From: Paenibacillus plantiphilus
GTDB lineage: Bacteria; Bacillota; Bacilli; Paenibacillales; Paenibacillaceae
Direction of reading: 5' to 3'
Length of the DNA: 63,096 nt
Assembly (NCBI RefSeq): GCF_927798095.1
Contig: NZ_CAKMMF010000026.1
Location: 1-63,096 of the forward strand
Position numbers and translations under genes: made by a program. The stretch's first letter is position 1, and the number at the start of each line of letters is the position of its first letter. Positions 1 through 7,173 of the stretch are shown here, piece by piece. The notes under the pieces were generated by a model, which searched no databases, had not been told where the DNA came from, and worked only from the letters and a program-made list of their open reading frames with translations.

Positions 1-43
1 GACGCTTGAACTCTTCATCAAAATGCTGACGGATATCGCCCAT
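1..43 (-). CDS. 5' end of a gene running off the window, product unknown
   Basis: An ATG at 43-41 on the minus strand opens a frame reading MGDIRQHFDEEFKR that continues past the window edge. A GAGGTG-type ribosome binding site lies about seven bases upstream, and the sequence just before it is non-coding in appearance. Only 14 codons are visible, so no family can be named. It is divergent from the CHAT gene. Confidence 0.45.
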   Translation of the reverse strand, partial: MGDIRQHFDEEFKR

Positions 44-417
44 GACACACCTCGACCTTTTCATTTGTTTTTATTGTAACAGGTCGCTGATACAGCGTGT
101 CTACTTTCTAGTCTACAAGCAGATTCCGCATCCAGACCGGCTTTATCGGAGCTATAACGCGGATTTTCCTGCTTACAGCCCGTCTGATCGGCTCCATCTC
201 CTGTTGTAACACGGAAATTCCTGCTTACAGCGAGGACCTTACAAGGCCAACATTGCAGCGCGCGGCAAATAAGTGCGACTGCGCAACTTTTTCCACTCCA
301 CAGCAAGAATGCAGCGATATGCAGAGCGCTTTTATAGTATACTTTTTTCGTTGACAGGCCTCTGCTTGAGAGGTGATTCATTCATCAATCATTACTATCG
401 GGGGAGTAGAGAGAACG
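44..417. other. Intergenic region between divergent genes with a short direct repeat
   Basis: No convincing gene is seen. The 14-mer TTCCTGCTTACAGC occurs twice in direct orientation, at 166-179 and 218-231, each close to the end of a similar GC-rich stretch. The 106-codon minus-strand open frame across this region has no ribosome binding site and looks like translated intergenic repeat. A TATAGTATACT stretch near 332-342 could be part of the promoter of the downstream plus-strand gene, but no good -35 box accompanies it. Confidence 0.4.
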
Positions 418-2658
418 ATGATTATCGGGGAAATAAACGATTTTATCGCGGGATTGGAGGCAGTCGATAAAACGGCCTATGAGAGGGGCTTGGCCCTATC
501 CGCCGCTTTGTCGGCGGGAGAGGCCAGCTTCGACAGCATCGAAAAGCTATTCGATTTCACCTTGTTCATCATTACAGCATCACCGATCGGCCACTACAAT
601 ATCGCCATAACGATAACCAGGCTGGCTACTCCGCTTATCAATCAGTTTCTGGAGAAAAACGGTCCCATCGACCTCAATAACCACGGAACATTAGCCAACC
701 GGACGAAAACGTTCAAGCTGATGAGAACGCTCGTATCCGTCTCCGAGATCAACGTTCACTTGGCTGACAAGCTGCTGGATGCCGGGCTACCAGGGCTTGC
801 CTTCGATCATATGGCGATAGCGGAAGACCCTCTCTATGACAAAAGCGACGGATCTACCCATATCGACATTGAGCGGGCCAAGAGGAACCTTCGATTTTGG
901 CACTTTTTAATAGCGTCCGGCGATCAGTTTGCAAGAGAAGCTTTCATCCGAAGAGAAACGGTCCATCTAAAGGTCAGGTCGATCATCGGAGATGTCAACG
1001 GAGAAGGACTGGCCGCATACAGCACTACGAAGCCATTTCTCGTTAAAGGGCCGGGCGCTCCTGACGGGGATATCGCCTACCAGTGCCATCTGTTAAAGCT
1101 GTTAAAGGCCCATTACCCGCACAAAACGATGCTTCTCAAAGAGCTGTTTGGAGACTTGGACAGGCAGTTGGATTTGGAGAAAAAGCGCAGAACGCCCCGA
1201 GCATTCGAAATCGCTTTTACGCTGGCGGAAGTAACGAATCAGTTGTCCTATGTTAAACCAGCCCTTCATTTGCGAAGCCATGACCCGGTCAAAACGCTGC
1301 TTCTGAAGGCGCGGAGACTGCTTTTGGAAAGAAGCTATAACGACAGCATCCTGCACGGAATTGTTGCCGAGTTTTTGCAGCTTCTCATTTCCCGTTCATC
1401 GGATGCGCTTATTTTTGATTTGCAGCGTCAGGCCTATAGCGAATTTATTAACCTCATCATCGTTCATTGTCTGGATTGCGGCCGCTATGAGAAAGCGGTA
1501 CAGCTCGCATACCAGTGGAGATCCGCAAACGAAGGCGCGCCCATCGGGGCTGAACCGCCGGTGGACGAAGCCCTTCTTCTTATATTGCCCAATACGGCAG
1601 AGGACAAAGTTTCATATGTACTATGGAATAACAATCACGCCGAACATGTGCAAACGAGTGGACAATATCCGCTGTCTCAACTGATCAGCATCCGCAATAA
1701 AATAGAAGGAACCTGGAATGTTCTGCTTGGCAATGAGGAGTCTGCACAATTCAACGAGGATGAGCATGGCATGATTGACCCGGAGCAATCACAGGCATAC
1801 ATGAATGCGCTGCTGGCCTATTTTGAGCCCGATCGAATAGCGCCCTTGCTGCAAAAAATTGCGCCTGCCAAAAGGCTCCGCGTTCTCGAACTGACATGGA
1901 CGAACTTCCCCATCATTCCATTGCTTTCCGAGGCCGCCGACCGTCCGATGTCGGTACTAGTCAGCGGCAAGGCTTCTGCCCCTCCCTCGCCGATCCGCAA
2001 AGCGCTGATCTGGTGCGATCCGGATGAATCCTTATCTTTCTCCGTTAAAGAAAGGGAGATCATTACAGGCATCATGGACAAGCATAGCATACAGTATGAT
2101 CTGTTCGAAGGCATCGAGGGCTGCAGCAAAGCCGCCTTTATCGAGAAATACAGCGATCCTGCCTATGACTTAATCTGGATGATGTGCCATGGCAAATTCA
2201 ATTCCGACGATCCGACGAAATCAGAGCTGTGGGTTGAGAATAAAAATCCGCTTCGCTTGGAGGAAATATCTCATATGGCGTTCCATGACAGGCCAGCCAA
2301 ACGGCTCCTTGTCCTGAACGCCTGTCAGAGCAGCGCCTCCATTGTACGGTACAATTCAATGGGCTTCATCGGTCTGGGCACCTCATTGACGAAGGAAATG
2401 CAGGCCGTTGCAGGCCATCTATGGCTGACAGATTTTCAGGCCGCTCCCGCAATCGGCTGCTTGTTCATGGATCGCATCGCCAGAGGCGAGGAATGGTCGG
2501 CCGCTCTCCATGAATCGCGTATGATCATGCGCAGCGGGAACAGCGCGATTATCGAACAGTTGGAGGCCATCAATCCGAAGGTTCCGTTAATTTATGAATC
2601 GACAAGAAAGGATCTCAGCCTGAGCATGTACGCCTATTCCGGCATCCTGTTCGAATAG
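418..2658 (+). CDS. CHAT-domain (caspase-like cysteine protease) protein
   Basis: The predicted protein has 746 residues. The last ~170 residues match the CHAT fold of the caspase clan. The candidate catalytic His591 is in the motif WMMCHG and the candidate Cys636 is in LNACQSS, with the usual hydrophobic strand before each. The first ~530 residues are mostly helical, without signal peptide or membrane segments, and could be a repeat-type sensor domain; no named domain is recognised there. The start at 418 is preferred over GTG 373 because a GGGGGAG box precedes it by about 11 bases. The gene stands alone, with a hairpin terminator behind it. CHAT proteins in bacteria often act as proteases in stress or anti-phage systems, but no partner substrate is seen next door. 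Family call good; role unknown. Confidence 0.8.
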   Translation: MIIGEINDFIAGLEAVDKTAYERGLALSAALSAGEASFDSIEKLFDFTLFIITASPIGHYNIAITITRLATPLINQFLEKNGPIDLNNHGTLANRTKTFKLMRTLVSVSEINVHLADKLLDAGLPGLAFDHMAIAEDPLYDKSDGSTHIDIERAKRNLRFWHFLIASGDQFAREAFIRRETVHLKVRSIIGDVNGEGLAAYSTTKPFLVKGPGAPDGDIAYQCHLLKLLKAHYPHKTMLLKELFGDLDRQLDLEKKRRTPRAFEIAFTLAEVTNQLSYVKPALHLRSHDPVKTLLLKARRLLLERSYNDSILHGIVAEFLQLLISRSSDALIFDLQRQAYSEFINLIIVHCLDCGRYEKAVQLAYQWRSANEGAPIGAEPPVDEALLLILPNTAEDKVSYVLWNNNHAEHVQTSGQYPLSQLISIRNKIEGTWNVLLGNEESAQFNEDEHGMIDPEQSQAYMNALLAYFEPDRIAPLLQKIAPAKRLRVLELTWTNFPIIPLLSEAADRPMSVLVSGKASAPPSPIRKALIWCDPDESLSFSVKEREIITGIMDKHSIQYDLFEGIEGCSKAAFIEKYSDPAYDLIWMMCHGKFNSDDPTKSELWVENKNPLRLEEISHMAFHDRPAKRLLVLNACQSSASIVRYNSMGFIGLGTSLTKEMQAVAGHLWLTDFQAAPAIGCLFMDRIARGEEWSAALHESRMIMRSGNSAIIEQLEAINPKVPLIYESTRKDLSLSMYAYSGILFE

Positions 2659-2670
2659 CGCATCCACGTC

Positions 2671-2713
2671 AAAAGACTGTCCGTCAGGTTATGCAACCCG
2701 CGGCACAGTCTTT
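2671..2713 (+). terminator. Hairpin terminator after the CHAT gene
   Basis: AAAGACTGT near 2672 pairs with ACAGTCTTT ending at 2713, extended by CCG/CGG with one bulge. It lies 13 bases after the CHAT stop codon and is followed directly by the 11-bp tandem repeat. Confidence 0.6.
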
Positions 2714-2715
2714 AT

Positions 2716-2792
2716 CGCGTTTCTATCGCGTTTCTATCGCGTTTCTATCGCGTTTCTATTGCGTTTCTATTGCGTTTCTATTGTGTTGCTAT
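2716..2792. repeat. Seven tandem copies of an 11-bp unit
   Basis: The unit CGCGTTTCTAT is repeated four times perfectly. Two copies starting with T (TGCGTTTCTAT) and one more diverged copy (TGTGTTGCTAT) follow. The array sits between the terminator of the CHAT gene and the 3' end of the convergent YkuK-family gene. The unit is close to one helical turn. Confidence 0.9.
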
Positions 2793-2825
2793 TGCGGCAG
2801 GCTGAATAAGAGCTTGCCGCATCCT

Positions 2826-3425
2826 TTATCCGTTAGCCGCAGCAGACAATGGGAGTCGGTAGGGCTTCTTCGTTTCACGGTCCGCGATACTGACCATAAC
2901 CGACTCCGGCTTCACTCGTGCGATCAATCCCATTGCTTCTACGAGACTGACCATTTCGGCTACATATGCTGCTGTTTTATTTTTGATTTTATCGGTGCCG
3001 CCGTCAATATCGACGAAGAACTTCATGTCAGCACCCCCGTCCATAAAGGGAAGGATCATATCCTCCAGCTGCGCACGGTAGTGATAATCAAAGTGAACAG
3101 CAATTTCTTGGCTATAGGTCGTTTCCAGGAACAATTTCTCTTGAACAGATTGGATTTCCCTCGGCAAAATCACTTGGCGGCTGCACAACCATGCCCCTCT
3201 TCCCACCCGGTAAGCGACGATGAACGTCACAAATTTCGTGTGACCGCTGTGTACCTGAGCATCGGTTGTGACGACTAGATTGTAGACCGCTCTTGGATCT
3301 TGAGCGATGAATCCGGCAATGCGATTCCTCACAGCCTCGATATCAAGCTCCTGTTCAGACATATTGCGGAATGTTGTTTCGTGAATCATTGGAAATGTTC
3401 GTCTTTGTTTGGTCATGAGTTTCAC
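2826..3425 (-). CDS. ykuK: YkuK-family RNase H-like protein
   Basis: A soluble protein of up to 199 residues resembling Bacillus subtilis YkuK and the DUF458 family, which has a predicted RNase H-like fold. The pattern fits an RNase H core: the strand YNLVVTTDAQVHSGHTKFV, later KFFVDIDGGTDKIKNKT, and the C-terminal VMVSIADRETKKPYRL carrying acidic residues. The biochemical activity of the family is not established. A second Met four residues in is an alternative start. The gene lies 44 bases downstream of the last tRNA of the array on the same strand, so it may be on the same transcript. Confidence 0.75.
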   Translation of the reverse strand: MKLMTKQRRTFPMIHETTFRNMSEQELDIEAVRNRIAGFIAQDPRAVYNLVVTTDAQVHSGHTKFVTFIVAYRVGRGAWLCSRQVILPREIQSVQEKLFLETTYSQEIAVHFDYHYRAQLEDMILPFMDGGADMKFFVDIDGGTDKIKNKTAAYVAEMVSLVEAMGLIARVKPESVMVSIADRETKKPYRLPLSAAANG

Positions 3426-3468
3426 CTGTACTGCACGGTCGGCTTCTTCCCTTCTTTTGTTGGATTGA

Positions 3469-3550
<82 letters not shown>

Positions 3551-3561
3551 GTAGTTGTTGG

Positions 3562-3635
3562 CAGGGGGCACAGGAATCGAACCTGTCTCAGTCAGATTTG
3601 GAGTTTGACTCGCCAGCCTTGGAACATGGACCCCT
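3562..3635 (-). tRNA. tRNA-Trp (anticodon CCA), mispaired
   Basis: The anticodon loop CTCCAAA gives CCA for tryptophan, the T arm ACAGG-TTCGATT-CCTGT is intact, and a 3' CCA is encoded. The acceptor AGGGGTC/GCCCCCT has a T-C mismatch, the anticodon stem has an A-C mismatch, and the D stem pairs poorly. It may be poorly functional. Confidence 0.75.
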
Positions 3636-3646
3636 ATTAGATATGG

Positions 3647-3718
3647 TGCTTACGAATGGATTCGAACCATTGACCTCCTGCGTATCAGACAAGAACTCTA
3701 CCTCTGAGCTACGTAAGC
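3647..3718 (-). tRNA. tRNA-Ile (anticodon GAT)
   Basis: Acceptor GCTTACG pairs perfectly with CGTAAGC. The loop CTGATAC gives GAT; the stem CTTGT/GCAGG contains two G-U pairs. The T arm is AATGG-TTCGAAT-CCATT, and a 3' CCA is encoded at 3644-3646. Confidence 0.88.
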
Positions 3719-3726
3719 GTATTTGG

Positions 3727-3800
3727 CGGTCCCAAGGGGATTCGAACCCCTGACCTCTGCACTGACAATGCAGCGTTCTGCCGAGCTGAACTATAGGACC
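3727..3800 (-). tRNA. tRNA-Asp (anticodon GTC)
   Basis: Acceptor GGTCCTA pairs with TGGGACC with one G-U pair. Stem CTGCA/TGCAG carries the loop TTGTCAG, anticodon GTC. T arm AGGGG-TTCGAAT-CCCCT and encoded CCA are present. Well formed. Confidence 0.93.
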
Positions 3801-3810
3801 TAAGTTATGG

Positions 3811-3885
3811 TGACGTGGACGGGACTCGAACCCGCAAATCCGGACGTGAAAGGCCCGTGTGTTATTCCGATTTCACCACCACGCC
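3811..3885 (-). tRNA. tRNA-Glu (anticodon TTC), copy 1
   Basis: Acceptor GGCGTGG pairs with CCACGTC with one G-U pair. Stem CGGGC/GTCCG closes the loop CTTTCAC, anticodon TTC, and a 3' CCA is encoded. It differs strongly from the other tRNA-Glu at 4380-4452, so the two are not a recent duplication. Confidence 0.88.
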
Positions 3886-3910
3886 TTGCTTCTTCATACA
3901 TATATTTTGG

Positions 3911-3984
3911 TAGGGATGGCCGGACTCGAACCGACGGCCTCTAGTATCCAAAACTAGCGTTCTGCCAAACTGAACTACATCCCT
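3911..3984 (-). tRNA. tRNA-Pro (anticodon TGG)
   Basis: Acceptor AGGGATG pairs with CATCCCT. Stem CTAGT/ACTAG carries loop TTTGGAT, anticodon TGG. The T arm GTCGG-TTCGAGT-CCGGC has one G-U pair, and CCA is encoded. Confidence 0.9.
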
Positions 3985-4124
3985 GTATGGACTCGGTAAA
4001 TCCTTGCTTGGAGAGGGTTAGCCTCCCGCTGATTTTTTACAGCTTGTGTTTCATTCAGCCACACCTCAACTTGAACCCCTGCTAGTGGCTGACTCACACT
4101 GTGCGAACCGATATGTACTTGTAG
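3985..4124 (-). pseudogene. Gap in the array holding probable tRNA remnants
   Basis: Read on the minus strand, this 140-base gap has T-arm-like pieces (GGGGTTCAAGTT) and a GCTG...CAGC hairpin around an A-rich loop (near 4029-4044). A mangled T arm (GGATTTACCGAGTCC, 3989-4003) ends only four bases before the 5' end of the tRNA-Pro gene, leaving no room for an acceptor strand. No complete cloverleaf can be drawn. The best reading is one or two decayed tRNA genes. Confidence 0.35.
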
Positions 4125-4211
4125 TGCGGCCAGCGGGACTTGAACCCGCATGCAAGCTTTGCGCTGCACGGGCTTCTTAGACCCGCATGTCTTCCATTCC
4201 ATCACAGCCGC
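4125..4211 (-). tRNA. tRNA-Leu with unusual AAG anticodon
   Basis: A class II tRNA with acceptor GCGGCTG/TGGCCGC (two G-U pairs), a long variable arm and a perfect T arm GCGGG-TTCAAGT-CCCGC. The anticodon stem CGGGT/GCCCG closes the loop CTAAGAA, placing T33 before AAG. A34 leucine tRNAs need wobble deamination and are uncommon in bacteria. CTA stands where CCA would be. Leucine identity rests on the long arm and anticodon. Confidence 0.75.
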
Positions 4212-4215
4212 ATGG

Positions 4216-4286
4216 CTGCCCCCCTTGGGATCGAACCAAGGATCGCGGATTCAAAGTCCGCTGCCTTCCCGCTTGGCTAAGGGGCA
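4216..4286 (-). tRNA. tRNA-Gln (anticodon TTG)
   Basis: Acceptor TGCCCCT pairs with GGGGGCA. Stem GCGGA/TCCGC carries loop CTTTGAA, anticodon TTG; T arm CTTGG-TTCGATC-CCAAG; CCA encoded. It begins five bases downstream of the neighbouring tRNA-His. Confidence 0.92.
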
Positions 4287-4294
4287 ATGTTTGG

Positions 4295-4369
4295 GGAGAT
4301 CGGCCGGAATCGAACCGAGCAGATATCAGGTTCACAGCCTGACGTGTTATCCACTTCACCACGATCTCC
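4295..4369 (-). tRNA. tRNA-His (anticodon GTG)
   Basis: Stem TCAGG/CCTGA closes the loop CTGTGAA, anticodon GTG. The extra G(-1) opposite C73 typical of tRNA-His is present, with acceptor GAGATCG/CGATCTC, followed by an encoded CCA. The first T-stem pair is a C-C mismatch. Confidence 0.88.
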
Positions 4370-4379
4370 ATAAGGATGA

Positions 4380-4452
4380 TGACGCATGGGGGAATCGAAC
4401 CCTCCGTTCCAAGAGTGAAAGTCTTGAGGCTTAACCACTTGCCAAATGCGCC
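4380..4452 (-). tRNA. tRNA-Glu (anticodon TTC), copy 2
   Basis: Acceptor GGCGCAT pairs with ATGCGTC with one G-U pair. Stem CAAGA/TCTTG closes loop CTTTCAC, anticodon TTC. The T stem GAGGG/CCCCC has an A-C mismatch and the expected CCA reads TCA. It is the first intact tRNA of the array in transcription order. Confidence 0.85.
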
Positions 4453-4687
4453 GTATTTTCAATAAACACCGTTAACTATAAGGAACATATGTTCTTTTTG
4501 AGCTAATAGAAAAGACTACCAGCCTCCCTCGCGGTTCCATTGTGCAGCACTCGTCGTCGCAGGAGGAGTAAAGAAAGCCTCCCTATAACAAGCATGCAGA
4601 AATGGACCACTCGCTTGGGTGCAAGTAGCCTCTACGTATCTAATCAATATTCATCGGATTCGATTCAGAACGGTCCGTGATTGATGG
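4453..4687 (-). other. Leader of the tRNA array with tRNA-like and T-box-like pieces
   Basis: There is no gene here. On the minus strand the 10-mer TGGAACCGCG (4529-4538) matches the conserved core of T-box antiterminators, flanked by CCTCC and GGGAGG blocks that could pair. A T-loop-like AATCGAATCC lies near 4656-4665. Neither element is complete enough to call a T-box or tRNA with confidence. Confidence 0.3.
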
Positions 4688-4906
4688 TCACGTCAGTGCC
4701 GCTCCTCCTCTTGTGGGATTCGAACGGACCAAACGCGGTACGTAAAAGCTACCGATAATCGGCTTAATACAGGGCATGAGTTCGTCGCTGACTAATAGCC
4801 CTTTAATGCTAATCTGATTCTCTGTACGATCCTCATGCCAGTCTGCAGCATGAAGCAATAGATGATTCATCGGTTCGTAATCGTGCTGGAATAATTGTTC
4901 TCTCAT
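4688..4906 (-). CDS. Small protein upstream of the tRNA array, unknown
   Basis: The frame has 72 codons and an ATG start. An AAAGGAAGG box precedes it, and its start overlaps the stop of the preceding small ORF as ATGA, so the two are probably translationally coupled. The first ~55 residues look like normal soluble protein. The last ~17 (after IGSFYV) run through sequence with a T-loop-like motif (GTTCGAATCCCAC on the minus strand), so the original C-terminus may have been replaced by tRNA debris. Family not recognised. Confidence 0.55.
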   Translation of the reverse strand: MREQLFQHDYEPMNHLLLHAADWHEDRTENQISIKGLLVSDELMPCIKPIIGSFYVPRLVRSNPTRGGAALT

Positions 4907-5040
4907 GACCTGTACCTTCCTTTCTCAATCGCATTATTGTAATCCAAGCGCTCGATGCCGAACTGCCCGTGATAGATGATTTGTTTTAACTTACAACTAC
5001 GAGTTGTAGATTCAACATGGTAATGCTTAGCTTCATGCAT
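4903..5040 (-). CDS. Small ORF coupled to the next one, unknown
   Basis: A 45-codon frame starts at ATG 5040 and ends in TGA at 4903, sharing the bases ATGA with the start of the next gene. The product is hydrophilic and ends in AIEKGRYRS. A GGAG lies immediately before the ATG, a poor spacing, so the exact start is uncertain. Its support is the overlap and the promoter just upstream. Confidence 0.45.
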   Translation of the reverse strand: MHEAKHYHVESTTRSCKLKQIIYHGQFGIERLDYNNAIEKGRYRS

Positions 5041-5087
5041 CTCCGTATTTATTTAATACTTTAATGCTTCACCGCTTTACTGTTATG

Positions 5088-5116
5088 ATATTATCATCCC
5101 AATTTTATACTGTCAA
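5088..5116 (-). promoter_or_regulatory. Strong sigma-A promoter for small ORFs and tRNA array
   Basis: On the minus strand TTGACA (5116-5111) and TAATAT (5093-5088) are separated by exactly 17 bases, a near-consensus housekeeping promoter. It would start RNA near 5081 and read through the two coupled ORFs into the tRNA array and possibly the YkuK-family gene. Confidence 0.7.
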
Positions 5117-5174
5117 TACTTTTTTTAAAAAATATTGTTGTCCTTATGTTATTGGATCTGGACTGCAACAAACG

Positions 5175-5210
5175 AACAGGGACCGCTGAATACTTCCAGC
5201 GATCCCTGTT
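5175..5210. terminator. Strong hairpin upstream of the tRNA promoter
   Basis: AACAGGGACCGCTG pairs with CAGCGATCCCTGTT over 14 positions with one mismatch and an eight-base loop. It lies downstream of the small minus-strand gene ending at 5254 and probably insulates it from the tRNA transcription unit. No long T tract follows. Confidence 0.55.
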
Positions 5211-5253
5211 ATATCCCCTCATGGGGCTCCCTCAATTAGCCGCAATGATGAAA

Positions 5254-5472
5254 TCAATCATCACATGCGCTATCCAAGATATAACTGTCGCGTGGTAAGT
5301 ATGGAGGCTGCTGAGCATCAAGAAATAAATGGCCGCCAATAATCGGGCTCCATTCATTGTTACGCTCATATCCAAACGGATTCATCGCCTTTACCATATC
5401 TACACACGCTCCCCTCTTGTCATCCCTTAATTTTCCTAATCCTAATTCAAAGTTGCACACCCTGTCAAGCAA
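5254..5472 (-). CDS. Small hypothetical protein
   Basis: A 72-codon frame starts with TTG at 5472, preceded by AGGTGGAG at a spacing of about six bases. The product is soluble, with no recognised domain. A strong hairpin follows 44 bases after its stop. It is divergent from the histidine kinase gene that begins at 5621. The start signal and terminator support it; there is no family evidence. Confidence 0.5.
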   Translation of the reverse strand: MLDRVCNFELGLGKLRDDKRGACVDMVKAMNPFGYERNNEWSPIIGGHLFLDAQQPPYLPRDSYILDSACDD

Positions 5473-5538
5473 TTATTTCTCCACCTATTTCATCCGGATA
5501 CAGATCCGTTTCGACCATAACATAAAGCATCGACTTCA

Positions 5539-5566
5539 TTGACATTTCTTTGACATCGTCTAATGA
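5539..5566 (+). promoter_or_regulatory. Promoter of the first histidine kinase gene
   Basis: TTGACA at 5539-5544 and TAATGA at 5561-5566 are separated by 16 bases, about 55 bases before the GTG start at 5621. A second TTGACA at 5550-5555 overlaps the spacer without a matching -10 box. Confidence 0.45.
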
Positions 5567-5620
5567 TAGTATTGGAATGATGCATAATTACGACGAAACC
5601 GCAGGAGGTATATCCGCACT

Positions 5621-7054
5621 GTGCCCGATATCATTCACCGTAAAAGCCTTCTCTATTACTGGTCGATCCGTTATTTCCTGCTCTTGATCGCCGGTTTGAT
5701 GATCGTGGGCAGCATTACCCTCTACTTCATTCAAGAAAATGCCTTATCCGCCCAGAGCCAAGGAATGAAGAACTTCGTGCGTGATGTTGCCCATGCGGCG
5801 GCCGCCAACGAAGGGATCATTCCAGGCAATCCATCGGTTGGCCGCTGGCTGAATGAGCGTATTAATGCGTACGAGCTGGATATTAAGCCGATCGTGTTTA
5901 TTCTTGACTTGCAGGGCAAGGTGATCTCTCAATTCCCTCCTGCCCCTCCTGTTAGCGCCACTCAAGTTCAAGCCGAGCTGCAGGATGTGATGACGAGAAA
6001 TGAACCCGATATGTTCACGATCCATTCGAAACAGGATGACACAACCTATCAGGCAGTCGTGTTTCCCATGACCGATCCAGCCTTGACGATGGGCTATGCC
6101 CTCTATATAACGCCGAAAGTGAATGCTCTGAAAGAGCTGCTCAAATTTAAAGAATTAATTGTACTTTTATGTACGATTGTTCTAATCGGCTGGGGAATCA
6201 TTTATTTAATGACCAACCGCTTGATTAAACCGATACAGCAAGCAGCAGATGCCGCAGAGCAGATTGTCGAAGGGAACTACAACCTGCAATTCGATAAGAC
6301 CCATAAGGAAGAAGAAATTCAGGAGCTTATGAAGTCATTCAAGGAAATGGCGGACAGGCTAAATCGGTTGGAGGCACTGCGAACACAGTTGATAGCTGGC
6401 GTGACGCATGAATTGAAGACGCCTGTCACTTCTATCAGCGGTTTGATCCAGGCCGTGAAAGGGCAAGTGGTAACCGGGGAAGAAGCGGATCTATTCCTTG
6501 AGCTTTGTCTCAAGGACAGCTACCGCCTGCAAAAAATGATTGAGGATCTGCTGGACTTCAACAGCTTTGTAGACAGCACCGTGTCGATTGACAAGGAATG
6601 GTGCGATCTGGATAAGCTCGTTGCAGAAAATGTGGAGAGCTGGCTTCTCAGTCAAGACCAGTCCGATATCCGGGTTGTTATGAATGTGCCTGATCGTGCC
6701 GATGGCTGGAAAGTGCAAACAGACCCTCTCCGAATCGAACAAATTATAGTCAATTTATTGAACAATGCCAGGGATGCGATGGCTTCCAAAGGGACGGTGA
6801 CCGTTCATCTGATTGCCGGGATTGGGAAATCTCATATTCAAGTGCATGACACAGGCAAAGGAATCCCGGCCAGGGAGCATTCCGAGATATTCGAGCCCTT
6901 CTACCGAGGCGACGATAAAAAAACACGCATCCGCGGTCTGGGCATCGGATTGACCTTCAGCAGAATAATCGCACGTTCACTGGGAGGAGATCTGATTCTA
7001 ACCGGCAGCATTCCTGGAAGCACCACGTTTACACTTACGGTTCCTTCTTCATAA
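5621..7054 (+). CDS. Membrane sensor histidine kinase
   Basis: The 477-residue kinase begins at GTG 5621 with an AGGAGG box upstream. Two membrane helices (about 17-38 and 180-200) flank an extracellular domain of ~140 residues. A HAMP region and a HisKA domain follow, with phospho-accepting His263 in the motif GVTHELKTPVTS. The ATPase domain has N box NLLNNARDAM, G1 DTGKGIP, F box FEPFYRG and G2 GLGIGLTF. No response regulator is adjacent. It is a close paralogue of the next gene, and the OmpR-type regulator at 18923-19612 is the nearest unpaired partner. The signal is unknown; neighbouring amino-acid-type binding protein and symporter genes suggest a nutrient or peptide cue. Confidence 0.9.
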   Translation: MPDIIHRKSLLYYWSIRYFLLLIAGLMIVGSITLYFIQENALSAQSQGMKNFVRDVAHAAAANEGIIPGNPSVGRWLNERINAYELDIKPIVFILDLQGKVISQFPPAPPVSATQVQAELQDVMTRNEPDMFTIHSKQDDTTYQAVVFPMTDPALTMGYALYITPKVNALKELLKFKELIVLLCTIVLIGWGIIYLMTNRLIKPIQQAADAAEQIVEGNYNLQFDKTHKEEEIQELMKSFKEMADRLNRLEALRTQLIAGVTHELKTPVTSISGLIQAVKGQVVTGEEADLFLELCLKDSYRLQKMIEDLLDFNSFVDSTVSIDKEWCDLDKLVAENVESWLLSQDQSDIRVVMNVPDRADGWKVQTDPLRIEQIIVNLLNNARDAMASKGTVTVHLIAGIGKSHIQVHDTGKGIPAREHSEIFEPFYRGDDKKTRIRGLGIGLTFSRIIARSLGGDLILTGSIPGSTTFTLTVPSS

Positions 7055-7101
7055 GCGGAATGTCATTTTATGATGAAAAACAGGAATTTTGTCCCAATCT
7101 G

Positions 7102-7129
7102 TCGAATTGTAGTGAACAAGAATTGAAAT
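7102..7129. promoter_or_regulatory. Candidate regulator-binding element before the second kinase
   Basis: TCGAATTG at 7102-7109 is followed 11 bases later by AATTGAAAT. The same words recur in front of the peptide-export operon (18662-18701) and of the precursor genes (11491-11524). It lies about 70 bases before the GTG start of the second kinase. Confidence 0.4.
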
Positions 7130-7173
7130 CCCGCCAGCATTCATCACTATAAGAGGATTGGGGTATTTGTACT

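Noticed and set aside
61..381. A 106-codon minus-strand open frame
   Set aside because: No start signal, odd composition, and it covers a region with repeated intergenic words.
418..2658. CHAT gene as part of a gasdermin or type III-E CRISPR system
   Set aside because: No gasdermin-like, Cas7-11-like or other partner gene is present nearby.
2691..3278. A 195-codon plus-strand open frame beginning in the 11-bp repeats
   Set aside because: It is antisense to the YkuK-family gene; the start encodes only the translated tandem repeat.
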